NCBI GenBank assembly: GCA_042095135.1
Contig: JBELBV010000001.1
Location: 1 to 64,000, forward strand
DNA: 64,000 nt
Direction of reading: 5' to 3'
Origin: UA16 sp042095135
GTDB taxonomy: Bacteria; Bacteroidota; Bacteroidia; Flavobacteriales_D; Sanyastnellaceae
Positions 1-8,449 of the stretch are shown piece after piece (within the stretch, counting starts at the first letter, position 1; each line of letters opens with the position of its first letter). A program made the position numbers and the translations under genes. The notes under the pieces are model-generated. The model made no database searches and was not told where the DNA came from. It saw only the letters and a program-made list of their open reading frames with translations.

Positions 1-950
1 CGGTCATCATCGTAAAAGGCGTTCGCATTGTTCGCCAAAGCGAATCCATGGTCATCGAGCGTTTGGGTAAGTACAGAACCACCCTCACCGCTGGAATCAA
101 TGTGATCATCCCCATCATCGATCGTCCGCGTGATATTGCTTGGCGCATTATCGCAGAACGACCCAACGGGCAAAAAGTGGTGCAGTACAAGTTGAAGGAC
201 CGCGTGGACCTCAGGGAAACCGTATTCGATTTTCCCAAGCAAGGTGTCATTACCAAGGACAACGTTGTAACGGAAATCAACGCGTTGATCTACTTCCAGA
301 TTACGGATCCCGTTAAAGCCGTCTACGAAATCAATAACCTCCCGAATGCCATTGAGAAATTGACACAGACCACCCTGCGGAATGTCATCGGTGAGTTGGA
401 ATTGGATGAGTGCTTGACTTCCCGTGACACCATCAACATGAAGCTACGGTCCATCTTGGATGAAGCCACCAACAAGTGGGGCGTCAAGGTGAACCGCGTA
501 GAGCTGCAGGACATCAATCCGCCCGTGGACATCAAGGAGGCCATGGAGAAGCAAATGCGTGCCGAGCGTACACGTCGCGCTCAAATTATTGATGCAGAAG
601 GAACCAAGCGCGCCGCCATCCTTCAAGCAGAGGGTCAAAAAGGTGCAGACATCAACGAAGCCGAGGGGCAAAAGCAAGCTCGCATTTTGAAGGCACAAGG
701 CGAAGCCACTGCCCGATTAGCCGTAGCTCAAGCCGAGGCTGAAGCCATTCAGAAAATCGCTGCTGCCGTATCTGACACCAAAGCCGATCCAACGCAGTAC
801 TTGATTGCAGTAAAGTACATCGAAACCATCGAACAGGTGCTCAAAGAAGGAGGAGCAGGAAGCAAAACCGTCTTCATGCCATACGAGGCAAGCGGATTGA
901 TGAGCAGCGTAGGCGGTTTGAAAGAATTGATGAACGCCTCCTCCGACTAA
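1..950 (+). CDS. Slipin/stomatin-family SPFH membrane-scaffold protein (5' truncated)
   Basis: The reading frame is open from the window edge (codons in phase with position 3), so the true start lies outside. The visible part opens with VRQSESMVIERLGKY, the conserved beginning of the paraslipin/SPFH domain, so only the N-terminal membrane anchor is missing. An Ala/Glu/Gln-rich coiled coil follows the SPFH domain (about positions 570-760 of the DNA, repeats of AEGxK/AEGQK type), as in oligomerising slipins. Family knowledge: membrane-anchored ring-forming scaffolds, often paired with NfeD, which is not visible here and could lie upstream. It stops with TAA 11 bp before the next gene. Confidence 0.85.
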   Translation, partial: VIIVKGVRIVRQSESMVIERLGKYRTTLTAGINVIIPIIDRPRDIAWRIIAERPNGQKVVQYKLKDRVDLRETVFDFPKQGVITKDNVVTEINALIYFQITDPVKAVYEINNLPNAIEKLTQTTLRNVIGELELDECLTSRDTINMKLRSILDEATNKWGVKVNRVELQDINPPVDIKEAMEKQMRAERTRRAQIIDAEGTKRAAILQAEGQKGADINEAEGQKQARILKAQGEATARLAVAQAEAEAIQKIAAAVSDTKADPTQYLIAVKYIETIEQVLKEGGAGSKTVFMPYEASGLMSSVGGLKELMNASSD

Positions 951-961
951 TTAGCCCTAGC

Positions 962-2035
962 GTGCTCGTTCAAACCCACTTTCCCCGAAAGCTGACCCAC
1001 ACGCGGTACGACCAGTACTTGGCGTCGGGGTGGTTCCGCGGGTCAGTGATGCTGTACAAAATGGACTTGCTGTGCATCGATGCACGCGTATACTCGGTGG
1101 TGAACATCCGCTTGGATTTGCTGAAGCATGCACTCAGAAAGTCACAGCGCAAAATTAAGCGCAAGGTCGAGAGTCGCTTTACCGTTGCCATCGGACCGTC
1201 CAAAATCAGCCAAAGCAGACAGCGACTCTATGCCGCACACAAAATGCGTTTCAAGGGATTCATCCACGACACCTTGGACGAATACTTGCACGCTGGTTTT
1301 CACTCCACCGTATTTGACACGCAAGAAGTGTGCGTGTACGACGGCGATCGACTCATTGCGGTTTCATTTTTCGACTTGGGCAATCGGTCTATGGCGTCCC
1401 TCCTTGCGCTGTATGACGAAGCTTACAGCGAATACAGCCTGGGCATGTACACCATGCTCAAAGAAATCGAATATGGCCAACAGACTGGTCGGAAGTGGTA
1501 CTATCCGGGCTATGTGCTCGACCTTCCGTCGGCCTTCGATTACAAATTGAAGCTCGGCGAGATGGAGTATTACACGCCGAATAAACGCTGGGGCAAATAC
1601 GCCAACTTCAATAAGGAACACAGCGTAGCCCACCGCTTACGCACGGCCATGTTCCAATTGGCTGGAGCGCTTCGGGAGGAAAACATCCCTACAAAAACTT
1701 GGTATTACCCCTACTTCAGCATGGGATACATGCCGCTCTGGAAAGACCGGTTCTTGCACCTGCCTTGGATTTTTGAACTCGGACATGACTTGGATGGCAT
1801 GTGTGCTGTGGGCTATTGTGCCGAACGGGATGGTTTCATTTTATCGCACATCAATCCATGTCCCGATGAACAGCATTTCATCAACATGGAACAGGCTCGT
1901 GAGTTTGGGGACCATCAAACCTACCTCGGGCACTTGATGGAGTACGGCGACCCCATTGCGGAAGGTAGCCTCACCGAGGTCTTACGACACATCCAATTCT
2001 GGTCCACGCGCTCAGATAAAATACCCCCTGTATGA
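962..2035 (+). CDS. Arginyl-tRNA--protein transferase-like (ATE/Bpt C-terminal fold) protein
   Basis: A 357-residue protein starting at a GTG. The N-terminus has TRYDQYLASGWFRGS, like the YDxYLxxGWFRxG block of bacterial ATE/Bpt enzymes. The C-terminal half carries the GNAT-like core: DGDRLIAVSFFDLG, then LYDEAYSEYSLGMYTMLKEIE and WYYPGYVLD, matching the family's 'x-A-V-x-FFD..SLGxYxxLxEIE..YYYxGY' series. Known enzymes move Arg or Leu from aminoacyl-tRNA to protein N-termini. The paired-cysteine cluster of the N-terminal ATE domain is not seen, so substrate and activity are uncertain. It overlaps the next gene by 4 bp (ATGA), so the two are probably co-transcribed. Confidence 0.6.
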   Translation: MLVQTHFPRKLTHTRYDQYLASGWFRGSVMLYKMDLLCIDARVYSVVNIRLDLLKHALRKSQRKIKRKVESRFTVAIGPSKISQSRQRLYAAHKMRFKGFIHDTLDEYLHAGFHSTVFDTQEVCVYDGDRLIAVSFFDLGNRSMASLLALYDEAYSEYSLGMYTMLKEIEYGQQTGRKWYYPGYVLDLPSAFDYKLKLGEMEYYTPNKRWGKYANFNKEHSVAHRLRTAMFQLAGALREENIPTKTWYYPYFSMGYMPLWKDRFLHLPWIFELGHDLDGMCAVGYCAERDGFILSHINPCPDEQHFINMEQAREFGDHQTYLGHLMEYGDPIAEGSLTEVLRHIQFWSTRSDKIPPV

Positions 2036-2808
2036 AATTGTATTCTTGGAACGTCAACGGCATCCGTGCCGTGGTGAAAAAAGAGTTTGGCACCATCCTG
2101 AAAGAACTTGCCCCTGACGTGTTGGGGCTTCAGGAGACTAAAGCCCAAGATGACCAAGTCCGGGAAGCACTCTTTGGGTTGGACGGCACAGAGGGGTATG
2201 AGGTGTACTCTAGTTCAGCCATCAAAAAAGGATATTCGGGAACGGCCATTTTGACCAAAACCACGCCACTCGCCGTCACTGCTGGAATTGGCGTTGAAGA
2301 ATTGGACCAAGAAGGCCGAGTGCTGTGTGCCGAATTCGATTCATTCTTCTTCGTCACGGTTTATACGCCAAACTCCTCATCCGGTCTGAAGCGGCTTCCC
2401 TTTCGCAAGCAATGGGACGCAGCCTTTCTTTCTTACATACAAGGGTTAGACGCAAGAAAGCCGGTTGTTGTGACCGGAGATTTGAACGTTGCACACCATG
2501 CCATTGACCTCGCGAGGCCCGACGCCAATTACAACAAAACGCCGGGCTACACGCAAGACGAAATTGACGGCATGAGTACACTGCTCGAGCATGCCCATTT
2601 GCGCGACACTTGGCGCGATGCCAATCCGGACCAGGTGGGCTATTCCTGGTGGAGCTATCGCGGCGGTGCCCGTGAGAAAAACGTGGGCTGGCGATTGGAT
2701 TATGTGTTGGTCAGCGAACGACTGAGTACCAGCGTCAGCCAGCCCAACATCCACAACTCCGTCTTTGGTTCGGATCACTGCCCAGTCTCAGTGGAGCTGG
2801 ACACCTGA
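2032..2808 (+). CDS. xth: Exodeoxyribonuclease III (AP endonuclease family)
   Basis: A 258-residue protein of the usual length for ExoIII/Xth. Motifs in order: SWNVNGIRA near the N-terminus, LQETK with metal-binding Glu35, TGDLNVAH with Asp150/Asn152, WRLDYVLVS, and GSDHCPV with the catalytic His near the C-terminus. Role: Mg-dependent cleavage at abasic sites and 3'-end cleaning in base excision repair, in the cytoplasm. The start ATG overlaps the stop of the upstream gene by 4 bp. Another base-excision enzyme, endonuclease III, is encoded at the other end of the window. Confidence 0.95.
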   Translation: MKLYSWNVNGIRAVVKKEFGTILKELAPDVLGLQETKAQDDQVREALFGLDGTEGYEVYSSSAIKKGYSGTAILTKTTPLAVTAGIGVEELDQEGRVLCAEFDSFFFVTVYTPNSSSGLKRLPFRKQWDAAFLSYIQGLDARKPVVVTGDLNVAHHAIDLARPDANYNKTPGYTQDEIDGMSTLLEHAHLRDTWRDANPDQVGYSWWSYRGGAREKNVGWRLDYVLVSERLSTSVSQPNIHNSVFGSDHCPVSVELDT

Positions 2809-2898
2809 GTCCATTGGCAAAAAACAAGCGCCCGACCACAAGCTACGATTTTGTCCCTGCTTCTGCTGTTCTTGATTTGTTGCCACAAAACAGAACGC

Positions 2899-3573
2899 AT
2901 GAGGAGAAACGTATCAGGGTTGGCCGCCCTTGCATTCCTGGCCATTTCGCAGACACTTCACGCCCAGTGTACCGGCGATTTGAATAACGATCATACGGTT
3001 GACCTACAGGATTTACTGAGTTTGCTTGTTCATTACGGCGATAGTTGCAACAGCGGTCCGGAAGCCTTTCCACCGCTTCACCTATCCGAAATCCATTATA
3101 ATCCGAACTCCGCTCAAGGCAACGATAGCTACTGGGAATTCCTCGAACTGTACAATCCCAACGACGCACCCGTTCCACTTGAGGGGTGGCGATTATCCAA
3201 TGCCGTTTCCATCACTTTCGATTGGAACGACACCATTCCGGGGCTCGGCTTCTTTACGGTCGCACGGAATCTGGACTCTCTTTCAACCGTTTTGCCTGCT
3301 GCCGCCCCGTGTGCACAATGGAACAGCGGCGAAGGCCTAAACAATACCGGTGAGACAGTCGAGCTTCGTTCTCCTGATGACATCATTCAAGTTGCGGTAG
3401 CTTATGAGGACGACGACGGATGGCCCCCGGAACCGGATGGCCAAGGACCAAGCCTTGAATGGTACGACGTGAACCTACCCAACGAGGCACAGGACTCTTG
3501 GACGTTTTCTTTAGTGCTCGGCGGAACACCCGGGTTGCCCAACAGTGCTTGGGGACTTTCTGATCCAGAGTAA
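2899..3573 (+). CDS. Secreted lamin-tail-domain protein with dockerin-like Ca-binding segment
   Basis: I chose the ATG at 2899 because it opens directly onto a signal peptide (MRRNVSGLAALAFLAISQTLHAQ); a TTG at 2851 would add 16 residues with a hydrophobic run and looks less likely. The mature protein begins with CTGDLNNDHTVDLQDLLSLL, a dockerin-type EF-hand-like Ca loop common in Bacteroidota exoproteins. A lamin-tail domain follows (LHLSEIHYNP, then YWEFLELYNPND, LEGWRLS and FFTVARN). No T9SS sorting domain is visible at the C-terminus. It is probably exported, and its function is unknown. It ends 16 bp from the convergent maltose phosphorylase gene. The same lamin-tail fold recurs in the CotH protein at 10262. 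Confidence 0.75.
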   Translation: MRRNVSGLAALAFLAISQTLHAQCTGDLNNDHTVDLQDLLSLLVHYGDSCNSGPEAFPPLHLSEIHYNPNSAQGNDSYWEFLELYNPNDAPVPLEGWRLSNAVSITFDWNDTIPGLGFFTVARNLDSLSTVLPAAAPCAQWNSGEGLNNTGETVELRSPDDIIQVAVAYEDDDGWPPEPDGQGPSLEWYDVNLPNEAQDSWTFSLVLGGTPGLPNSAWGLSDPE

Positions 3574-3589
3574 ATCTGCAAGAATATGG

Positions 3590-5887
3590 TCAATGGCTCG
3601 GCGTGTCCAACTGGACCGCTTGGCCGTTAACCTCCACTTCGATGGGCTTGCCTTTGACCAAGTTGACTGTCGTGCCATCTTCCGATACCACGACATCTAG
3701 CAATCGGTTACGGAAGTTGATTCTGAATCTCAGGTTTTGCCATGCACGGGGTATTTTTCCGTTAAAGCAGGGCTTCCCTTCTTTCACTTTGAATCCTCCA
3801 AATCCCTCAACCACAGATAACCACGTGCCTGCCATTGAAGTGATGTGAAGCCCCTCATGCACTTCTTTGTTGTAATCGTCCAAGTCCAAACGCGAAGTTC
3901 GGAGGTAATGTTTGTAAGCATCATCCATGCGATCCAGTCGGGAAGCGATGATGGAATGAACACAAGGAGACAGACTCGACTCATGCACCGTTTTCGGCTC
4001 ATAGAAATCGTAGTTCGCTTCGTGCGTCTTTAATGAAAAATCATCCCAGAAAAAATACAGCCCCTGAAGCACATCGGCTTGCTTAATGAAAATGGAACGC
4101 AAAATTCTATCCCAACTCCACTTCTGGTTGATGGGACGCTGGTCGGCCTTCAAGTCATCAACCGAGAGTTGCTCCTTATCCAAGAAGCCGTCTTGCTGCA
4201 GACGTACCTCTGTCCCCTCCAGCTGCGGCATGTACATCTGATTGGGAATGGTATCCCATTCCTTGAAGATGGACGGTTCATCGATGGTGTATGCTGACGT
4301 AAGCCGTGACCAATCGCTTGGGTGCTCTGCTTTCAGCCACTGTGCAACCTCCAACGCATACCGCATACACCAAGCCGCAAGGTAATTGGTGTACCAGTTG
4401 TTGTTAACGTTGTTCTCGTATTCATTTGGACCGGTAACACCAAGGATGACGTAAGCGCCATTGTTTTCTGACCATTGAACTCGTTGCTGCCAGAACCGAG
4501 CCACACCGAGGAGAACGGCGAAACCGTGGGTTCTGAGGTAATCCCGGTCGCCAGTGTAGTTGACGTAATTCCAAATGGCGTAGGACATGGCCCCATTTCG
4601 GTGGATCTCCTCAAATGTGATCTCCCATTCGTTGTGGCACTCTTCTCCGTTCATCGTGACCATGGGATACAAGGCCGCTCCATCTGAAAAGCCCAATTTC
4701 TCTGCATTTTCGATGGCCTTCTCCAGGTGATTGAATCGGTACACCAACAACTGCCGCGCAACGTGTTCAGGGTGGCCAGCGAGATAAAATGGAATGCAGT
4801 ACGCTTCTGTATCCCAGTAACTGGCTCCACCATACTTCTCTCCTGTGAATCCTTTGGGACCAATGTTCAGCCGGGCATCATCGCCACGGTACGTCTGATT
4901 CAGGTGAAATATATTGAACCGGATGGCTTGCTGAGACGCCACATCTCCAGTGATTTCAATGTCTGCCTGCGACCAAATGTGCGACCACTCATTAACGTGG
5001 TCTACCACAAGTGAATCCCAGCCGGTCGAGGCTGCCAATTCACTGTGTGCAAATGCTGCTTTCACCAAGTGCTCCGCCTCATGCTGGAGCGTCGTGCATA
5101 CGCCGACGTACTTTTCTAGAATGAGGGTTTGCCCTTGGGCCAGTTCAGCCTCAAATTTGATTCCCACAAGTGCCTCATCCGATTTGGCGCTGGCTTGAGC
5201 GAGCTCAAACTTCCCCGATTCGTCGGCAACGTGAGCATGTGCGGTCATGGCGAACGCAGCGCCGAATTGTGTTTTGTTCGTTTCCGCACGAACGTAGGCT
5301 TGGCCCGGTCCCCTTTGCTCCACATCGTGAATGGACCAAAACGCATCATTCCAGTTGGAATCAGCATTGGTCACTCCGGCATCCAAATAAGGCGTGAGCT
5401 CAACCCGGTGCCTCGCAGCACCAATGGAGTAGCGCAAGCATCCCAATTCCGGATTGTGCATCGAGCAGAACCGCTCCGCCACTACATGAACAACTGCACT
5501 GTTTTGAAGGGTGCACGTGAAGGTGCGTCTCAACACCCCTTCCTTCATGTTCAGTTCCCAATGGAATGCATCCACCGATCGGGCTGCGGCTAAGTCCAAT
5601 GTCTCACCGTCTACTTTCACATCAATGCCAATCCAATTCGTGGAATTCAACACCTTCGCGAAGTACTCGGGGTATCCGTTCTTCCACCAGCCCACCTTTG
5701 TCTTGTCCGGATAGTAAACACCAGCGAGGTATGACCCCTGCAACGAAGCACCCGAATAGGCTTCTTCGAAATTGGCACGTTGGCCGATTCTTCCGTTGCC
5801 AATGGACAAGATGGATTCAAAGCCTTGGACCCACGTTGCATCCCACGTGGAGAGCCCTAATTTCCAATGGTCAACCGTACCTGCCAT
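3590..5887 (-). CDS. GH65 maltose (alpha-glucan) phosphorylase
   Basis: A 765-residue protein, the usual length for GH65 phosphorylases. Domains: N-terminal super-sandwich (about 1-270), linker, (alpha/alpha)6 barrel (about 320-690) and a small C-terminal sheet. ILGVTGPNEYENNVNNN places the catalytic acid at Glu489, close to the position in characterised maltose phosphorylases. GGASYWDTEAYCIPF and the phosphate-site region ESSLSPCVHSI are also present. Reaction expected: maltose + phosphate to glucose + beta-glucose 1-phosphate. The pgmB gene 16 bp upstream uses exactly that product, which favours maltose over trehalose or kojibiose, though specificity is not proven by sequence. It is the last gene of the leftward five-gene operon. 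Confidence 0.9.
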   Translation of the reverse strand: MAGTVDHWKLGLSTWDATWVQGFESILSIGNGRIGQRANFEEAYSGASLQGSYLAGVYYPDKTKVGWWKNGYPEYFAKVLNSTNWIGIDVKVDGETLDLAAARSVDAFHWELNMKEGVLRRTFTCTLQNSAVVHVVAERFCSMHNPELGCLRYSIGAARHRVELTPYLDAGVTNADSNWNDAFWSIHDVEQRGPGQAYVRAETNKTQFGAAFAMTAHAHVADESGKFELAQASAKSDEALVGIKFEAELAQGQTLILEKYVGVCTTLQHEAEHLVKAAFAHSELAASTGWDSLVVDHVNEWSHIWSQADIEITGDVASQQAIRFNIFHLNQTYRGDDARLNIGPKGFTGEKYGGASYWDTEAYCIPFYLAGHPEHVARQLLVYRFNHLEKAIENAEKLGFSDGAALYPMVTMNGEECHNEWEITFEEIHRNGAMSYAIWNYVNYTGDRDYLRTHGFAVLLGVARFWQQRVQWSENNGAYVILGVTGPNEYENNVNNNWYTNYLAAWCMRYALEVAQWLKAEHPSDWSRLTSAYTIDEPSIFKEWDTIPNQMYMPQLEGTEVRLQQDGFLDKEQLSVDDLKADQRPINQKWSWDRILRSIFIKQADVLQGLYFFWDDFSLKTHEANYDFYEPKTVHESSLSPCVHSIIASRLDRMDDAYKHYLRTSRLDLDDYNKEVHEGLHITSMAGTWLSVVEGFGGFKVKEGKPCFNGKIPRAWQNLRFRINFRNRLLDVVVSEDGTTVNLVKGKPIEVEVNGQAVQLDTPSH

Positions 5888-5903
5888 GACGCCTCATTGA
5901 ACG

Positions 5904-6557
5904 TTAAAGGAGGGCGATGATGTCAACCCACGTGACGAGACCAAAACCCGGAATCACCGCTGCAGCTTTCGACAAGGAATCAGCGCTTCCAATTCCAATC
6001 ACGGGAAATCCGCCCGTGATTGCGGCATCAATACCTGACTGCGCATCTTCAAAAACAAGGCATTGCTCAGGAGCCAAATTCAAGGCCTTGGCGCCCATGA
6101 GAAACACCTCAGGATCGGGCTTGGACAGGGTGATGTGGTTGCCGTCCACCAGCACATCGAAGCGGTCAATCAAATTCAAACGCGTCAAAATCATTTCGGC
6201 GTTTTTGGACGATGAGCCCAATGCCACTTTCATCCCAGCAGCTTTCAGTTCATCGATGAGCTTCACAACACCCGGCAAAGCATCCTCGGTCGTGGTTTTA
6301 CCTGCCAATTCAAGGTAATGGGTGTTTTTACGATCCATGAGGCGCACCTTCGTCGCTGCGTCCAGTAGCAAGCCACCTTTATTCAGGATGTATTCCAGGC
6401 TGTCCACGCGAGACACCCCTTTCAGCGCTTCATTGTCTTCTTCAGAAAACGGTACACCCAATTCGTCAGCCAATTGACGCCATGCCACAAAATGGTGAGA
6501 CGCCGTATCGACGATTACACCATCCAAGTCGAAAATGCATGCGCGAATTTCTGCCAT
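5904..6557 (-). CDS. pgmB: Beta-phosphoglucomutase (HAD superfamily)
   Basis: A 217-residue HAD phosphatase-fold protein. Motif I CIFDLDGVIVDT supplies the nucleophile Asp10 and acid/base Asp12, the cap domain follows, then motif II ALGSSSKNA, the motif III lysine in SKPDPEVF, and motif IV FEDAQSGIDAA. The SSSKN loop and DGVIVDT are typical of beta-PGM rather than of general HAD phosphatases. It converts beta-glucose 1-phosphate from the neighbouring maltose phosphorylase to glucose 6-phosphate. Only 3 bp separate it from the upstream kinase gene. Confidence 0.92.
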   Translation of the reverse strand: MAEIRACIFDLDGVIVDTASHHFVAWRQLADELGVPFSEEDNEALKGVSRVDSLEYILNKGGLLLDAATKVRLMDRKNTHYLELAGKTTTEDALPGVVKLIDELKAAGMKVALGSSSKNAEMILTRLNLIDRFDVLVDGNHITLSKPDPEVFLMGAKALNLAPEQCLVFEDAQSGIDAAITGGFPVIGIGSADSLSKAAAVIPGFGLVTWVDIIALL

Positions 6558-6560
6558 TGT

Positions 6561-7421
6561 TTAAGCGTTAAGGATGTACTTCACGTGGTAATCAGCCAAA
6601 CCGTCAATGGGCCGTTTGATAATATGCCCCACTTCTATGCCTTCACGCTCGCAAACGTGGCGAAGCACGGGCTGGAAGTGATATGCAACAGAACCGACAA
6701 AGTGGACGGGCACATCCTGATAGTTGTCGTAACACTTGACGTGCACATCGATAAACGCCTGAAACCCTTCCTCTAGCAAAGAAATGATTTGAGGCACCTC
6801 TTGGTGGCGACCAATGAAGGTCATGAAAGAGGCCAAGAAGACGTTCGCATTGGGCTCTTGGTACACCCGATTAACGATATCGTCTTTACTGAAACCAAAC
6901 GTACTCTCAAAATCTGCATCCACAGTGGGGTCCAGCTTGTGGTACAAATGCAAAGCCAATAGGCGTTTTCCAAACCACGATCCGCTGGCTTCATCTCCGA
7001 GGATGTAGGCCAATGCAGGTACCTTTTCGGAAGTTGTACTGCCATCAAAATAGCATGAATTGGATCCCGTACCGATGATGCAAGTAATCGCAGGATCCCC
7101 AGCGTACGTGCTGTACGCAGCCCCATCCAAATCGTGACCTACGTGCACATCTGCAACGGCGAAAACGCGCTCCAATCCCTCGCGTATAATCGCGCACAAG
7201 GCTTCCGAACTGCTTCCGGCACCGTAGAAGTATACCTTCGATACTTCATCCACAATCGCAGAAGCTTCTTTGGATTCGCGCATTTTCGACTCCACCAGAT
7301 CCGCGTCATGGAAATAGGGATTGAATCCCATGGTGTGAAATTCCGACAGGGCATCTCCCTGCTCATCGATCACCATCCAGTCGCACTTGGTGGAACCGCT
7401 ATCTGCTATTAAAATCTTCAA
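6561..7421 (-). CDS. BadF/BadG-type sugar kinase (N-acetylglucosamine-kinase-like; possible glucokinase)
   Basis: ASKHA-fold kinase of 286 residues if started at the TTG at 7421, giving the family-typical N-terminus MKILIADSGSTK; an upstream TTG at 7457 would overlap gapA. Motifs: phosphate-1 DSGSTKCDW, phosphate-2 CIIGTGSNSCYFDG, GDEASGSWFGK and adenosine-site FVGSVAYHF. Relatives are annotated as GlcNAc kinases. Here the gene sits 3 bp before pgmB and 22 bp after gapA, in an operon whose phosphorylase releases free glucose, so a glucokinase role is plausible. That is inference from context. Confidence 0.7.
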   Translation of the reverse strand: MKILIADSGSTKCDWMVIDEQGDALSEFHTMGFNPYFHDADLVESKMRESKEASAIVDEVSKVYFYGAGSSSEALCAIIREGLERVFAVADVHVGHDLDGAAYSTYAGDPAITCIIGTGSNSCYFDGSTTSEKVPALAYILGDEASGSWFGKRLLALHLYHKLDPTVDADFESTFGFSKDDIVNRVYQEPNANVFLASFMTFIGRHQEVPQIISLLEEGFQAFIDVHVKCYDNYQDVPVHFVGSVAYHFQPVLRHVCEREGIEVGHIIKRPIDGLADYHVKYILNA

Positions 7422-7443
7422 AACCGAATCGTTTATTCGAGGG

Positions 7444-8427
7444 TTACAAACGCTCAACCAAGTCTGCTACCCGAGTTGCGTAACCGGCCTCATTATCGTA
7501 CCAACCAAATACTTTCACCGTCTTGCCCATGGCCTTGGTCAAACCGGAATCGAAGATGCAGCTGTGTGGGTTGCCTACAATGTCTACCGAAACAAGCGGG
7601 TCTGTTGAGTACTCCATCACCCCTTTCATGGCGCCTTCTGCGGCGTTCTTCATCGCTGCATTGACTTCTTCTGCAGTGACTTCTTGCTTCAATATGACGG
7701 TCAAGTCTGTGACCGATCCCGTTGGCGTGGGAACACGTACCGCAAGACCATCCAACTTGCCTGCCAGTTGTGGCAGCACCAACCCAACCGCTTTGGCCGC
7801 ACCGGTTGAAGTCGGAATCATGCTCAACGCTGCCGCCCGTGCACGGCGCAGGTCCTTGTGCGGTGCGTCTTGAATACGCTGGTCTGCCGTGTAGGCGTGA
7901 ATGGTGGTGATCAAACCGTGCTCGACGCCAAACGTGTCGTCCAATACTTTCGCCATGGGTGCCAAGCAGTTGGTTGTGCAAGAAGCATTGGATACGATGC
8001 GATCGTCAGCCGTTAGAATCGTGTCGTTCACACCCAACACTACCGTCTTGAGTTCGCCCTTGGCAGGTGCAGAAATGACCACCTTACCGGCTCCAGCCTC
8101 GAGGTGCAATCCCGCCTTTTCTTTACTCGTGAAAACACCGGTGGATTCGACTACCACGTCTACACCGAGAGAACCCCATGGCAAATTAGCCGGATCACGC
8201 TCCGCAGAAATGGTAATGGTCGATCCATTCACGACCAAGTTTCCATTTGAAACTTCCACCGTGCCGTTGAACTTTCCGTGGATGCTGTCAAACTTCAGCA
8301 GGTGGGCAAGGGTGTCGACATCCGTCAAATCATTGATGGCAACGACGTTCAAATCGTTGCGGTCGAGCATTTGGCGGAAGGCCAACCGGCCGATGCGGCC
8401 AAAACCGTTGATGGCAATTTTCTTCAT
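7444..8427 (-). CDS. gapA: Glyceraldehyde-3-phosphate dehydrogenase, type I
   Basis: I chose the ATG at 8427 because it gives the canonical start MKKIAINGFGRIGRLAF; the frame stays open 40 codons further upstream but overlaps the pfkA end. It has 327 residues. Features: Rossmann GFGRIGR, INDLTD after strand 2 (acidic residue favouring NAD over NADP), catalytic Cys150 in SNASCTTNCLAP, and the C-terminal WYDNEAGYATRV. Glycolytic oxidation of glyceraldehyde 3-phosphate. Its place between pfkA and sugar-uptake metabolism genes, with 22 bp on each side, suggests carbohydrate-responsive expression. Confidence 0.95.
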   Translation of the reverse strand: MKKIAINGFGRIGRLAFRQMLDRNDLNVVAINDLTDVDTLAHLLKFDSIHGKFNGTVEVSNGNLVVNGSTITISAERDPANLPWGSLGVDVVVESTGVFTSKEKAGLHLEAGAGKVVISAPAKGELKTVVLGVNDTILTADDRIVSNASCTTNCLAPMAKVLDDTFGVEHGLITTIHAYTADQRIQDAPHKDLRRARAAALSMIPTSTGAAKAVGLVLPQLAGKLDGLAVRVPTPTGSVTDLTVILKQEVTAEEVNAAMKNAAEGAMKGVMEYSTDPLVSVDIVGNPHSCIFDSGLTKAMGKTVKVFGWYDNEAGYATRVADLVERL

Positions 8428-8449
8428 ATCAGGGTTAAATTCTATTCGT

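Noticed and set aside
5129..5593. 154-codon open frame opposite maltose phosphorylase
   Set aside because: Full overlap with a well-conserved GH65 gene and no recognisable protein features.
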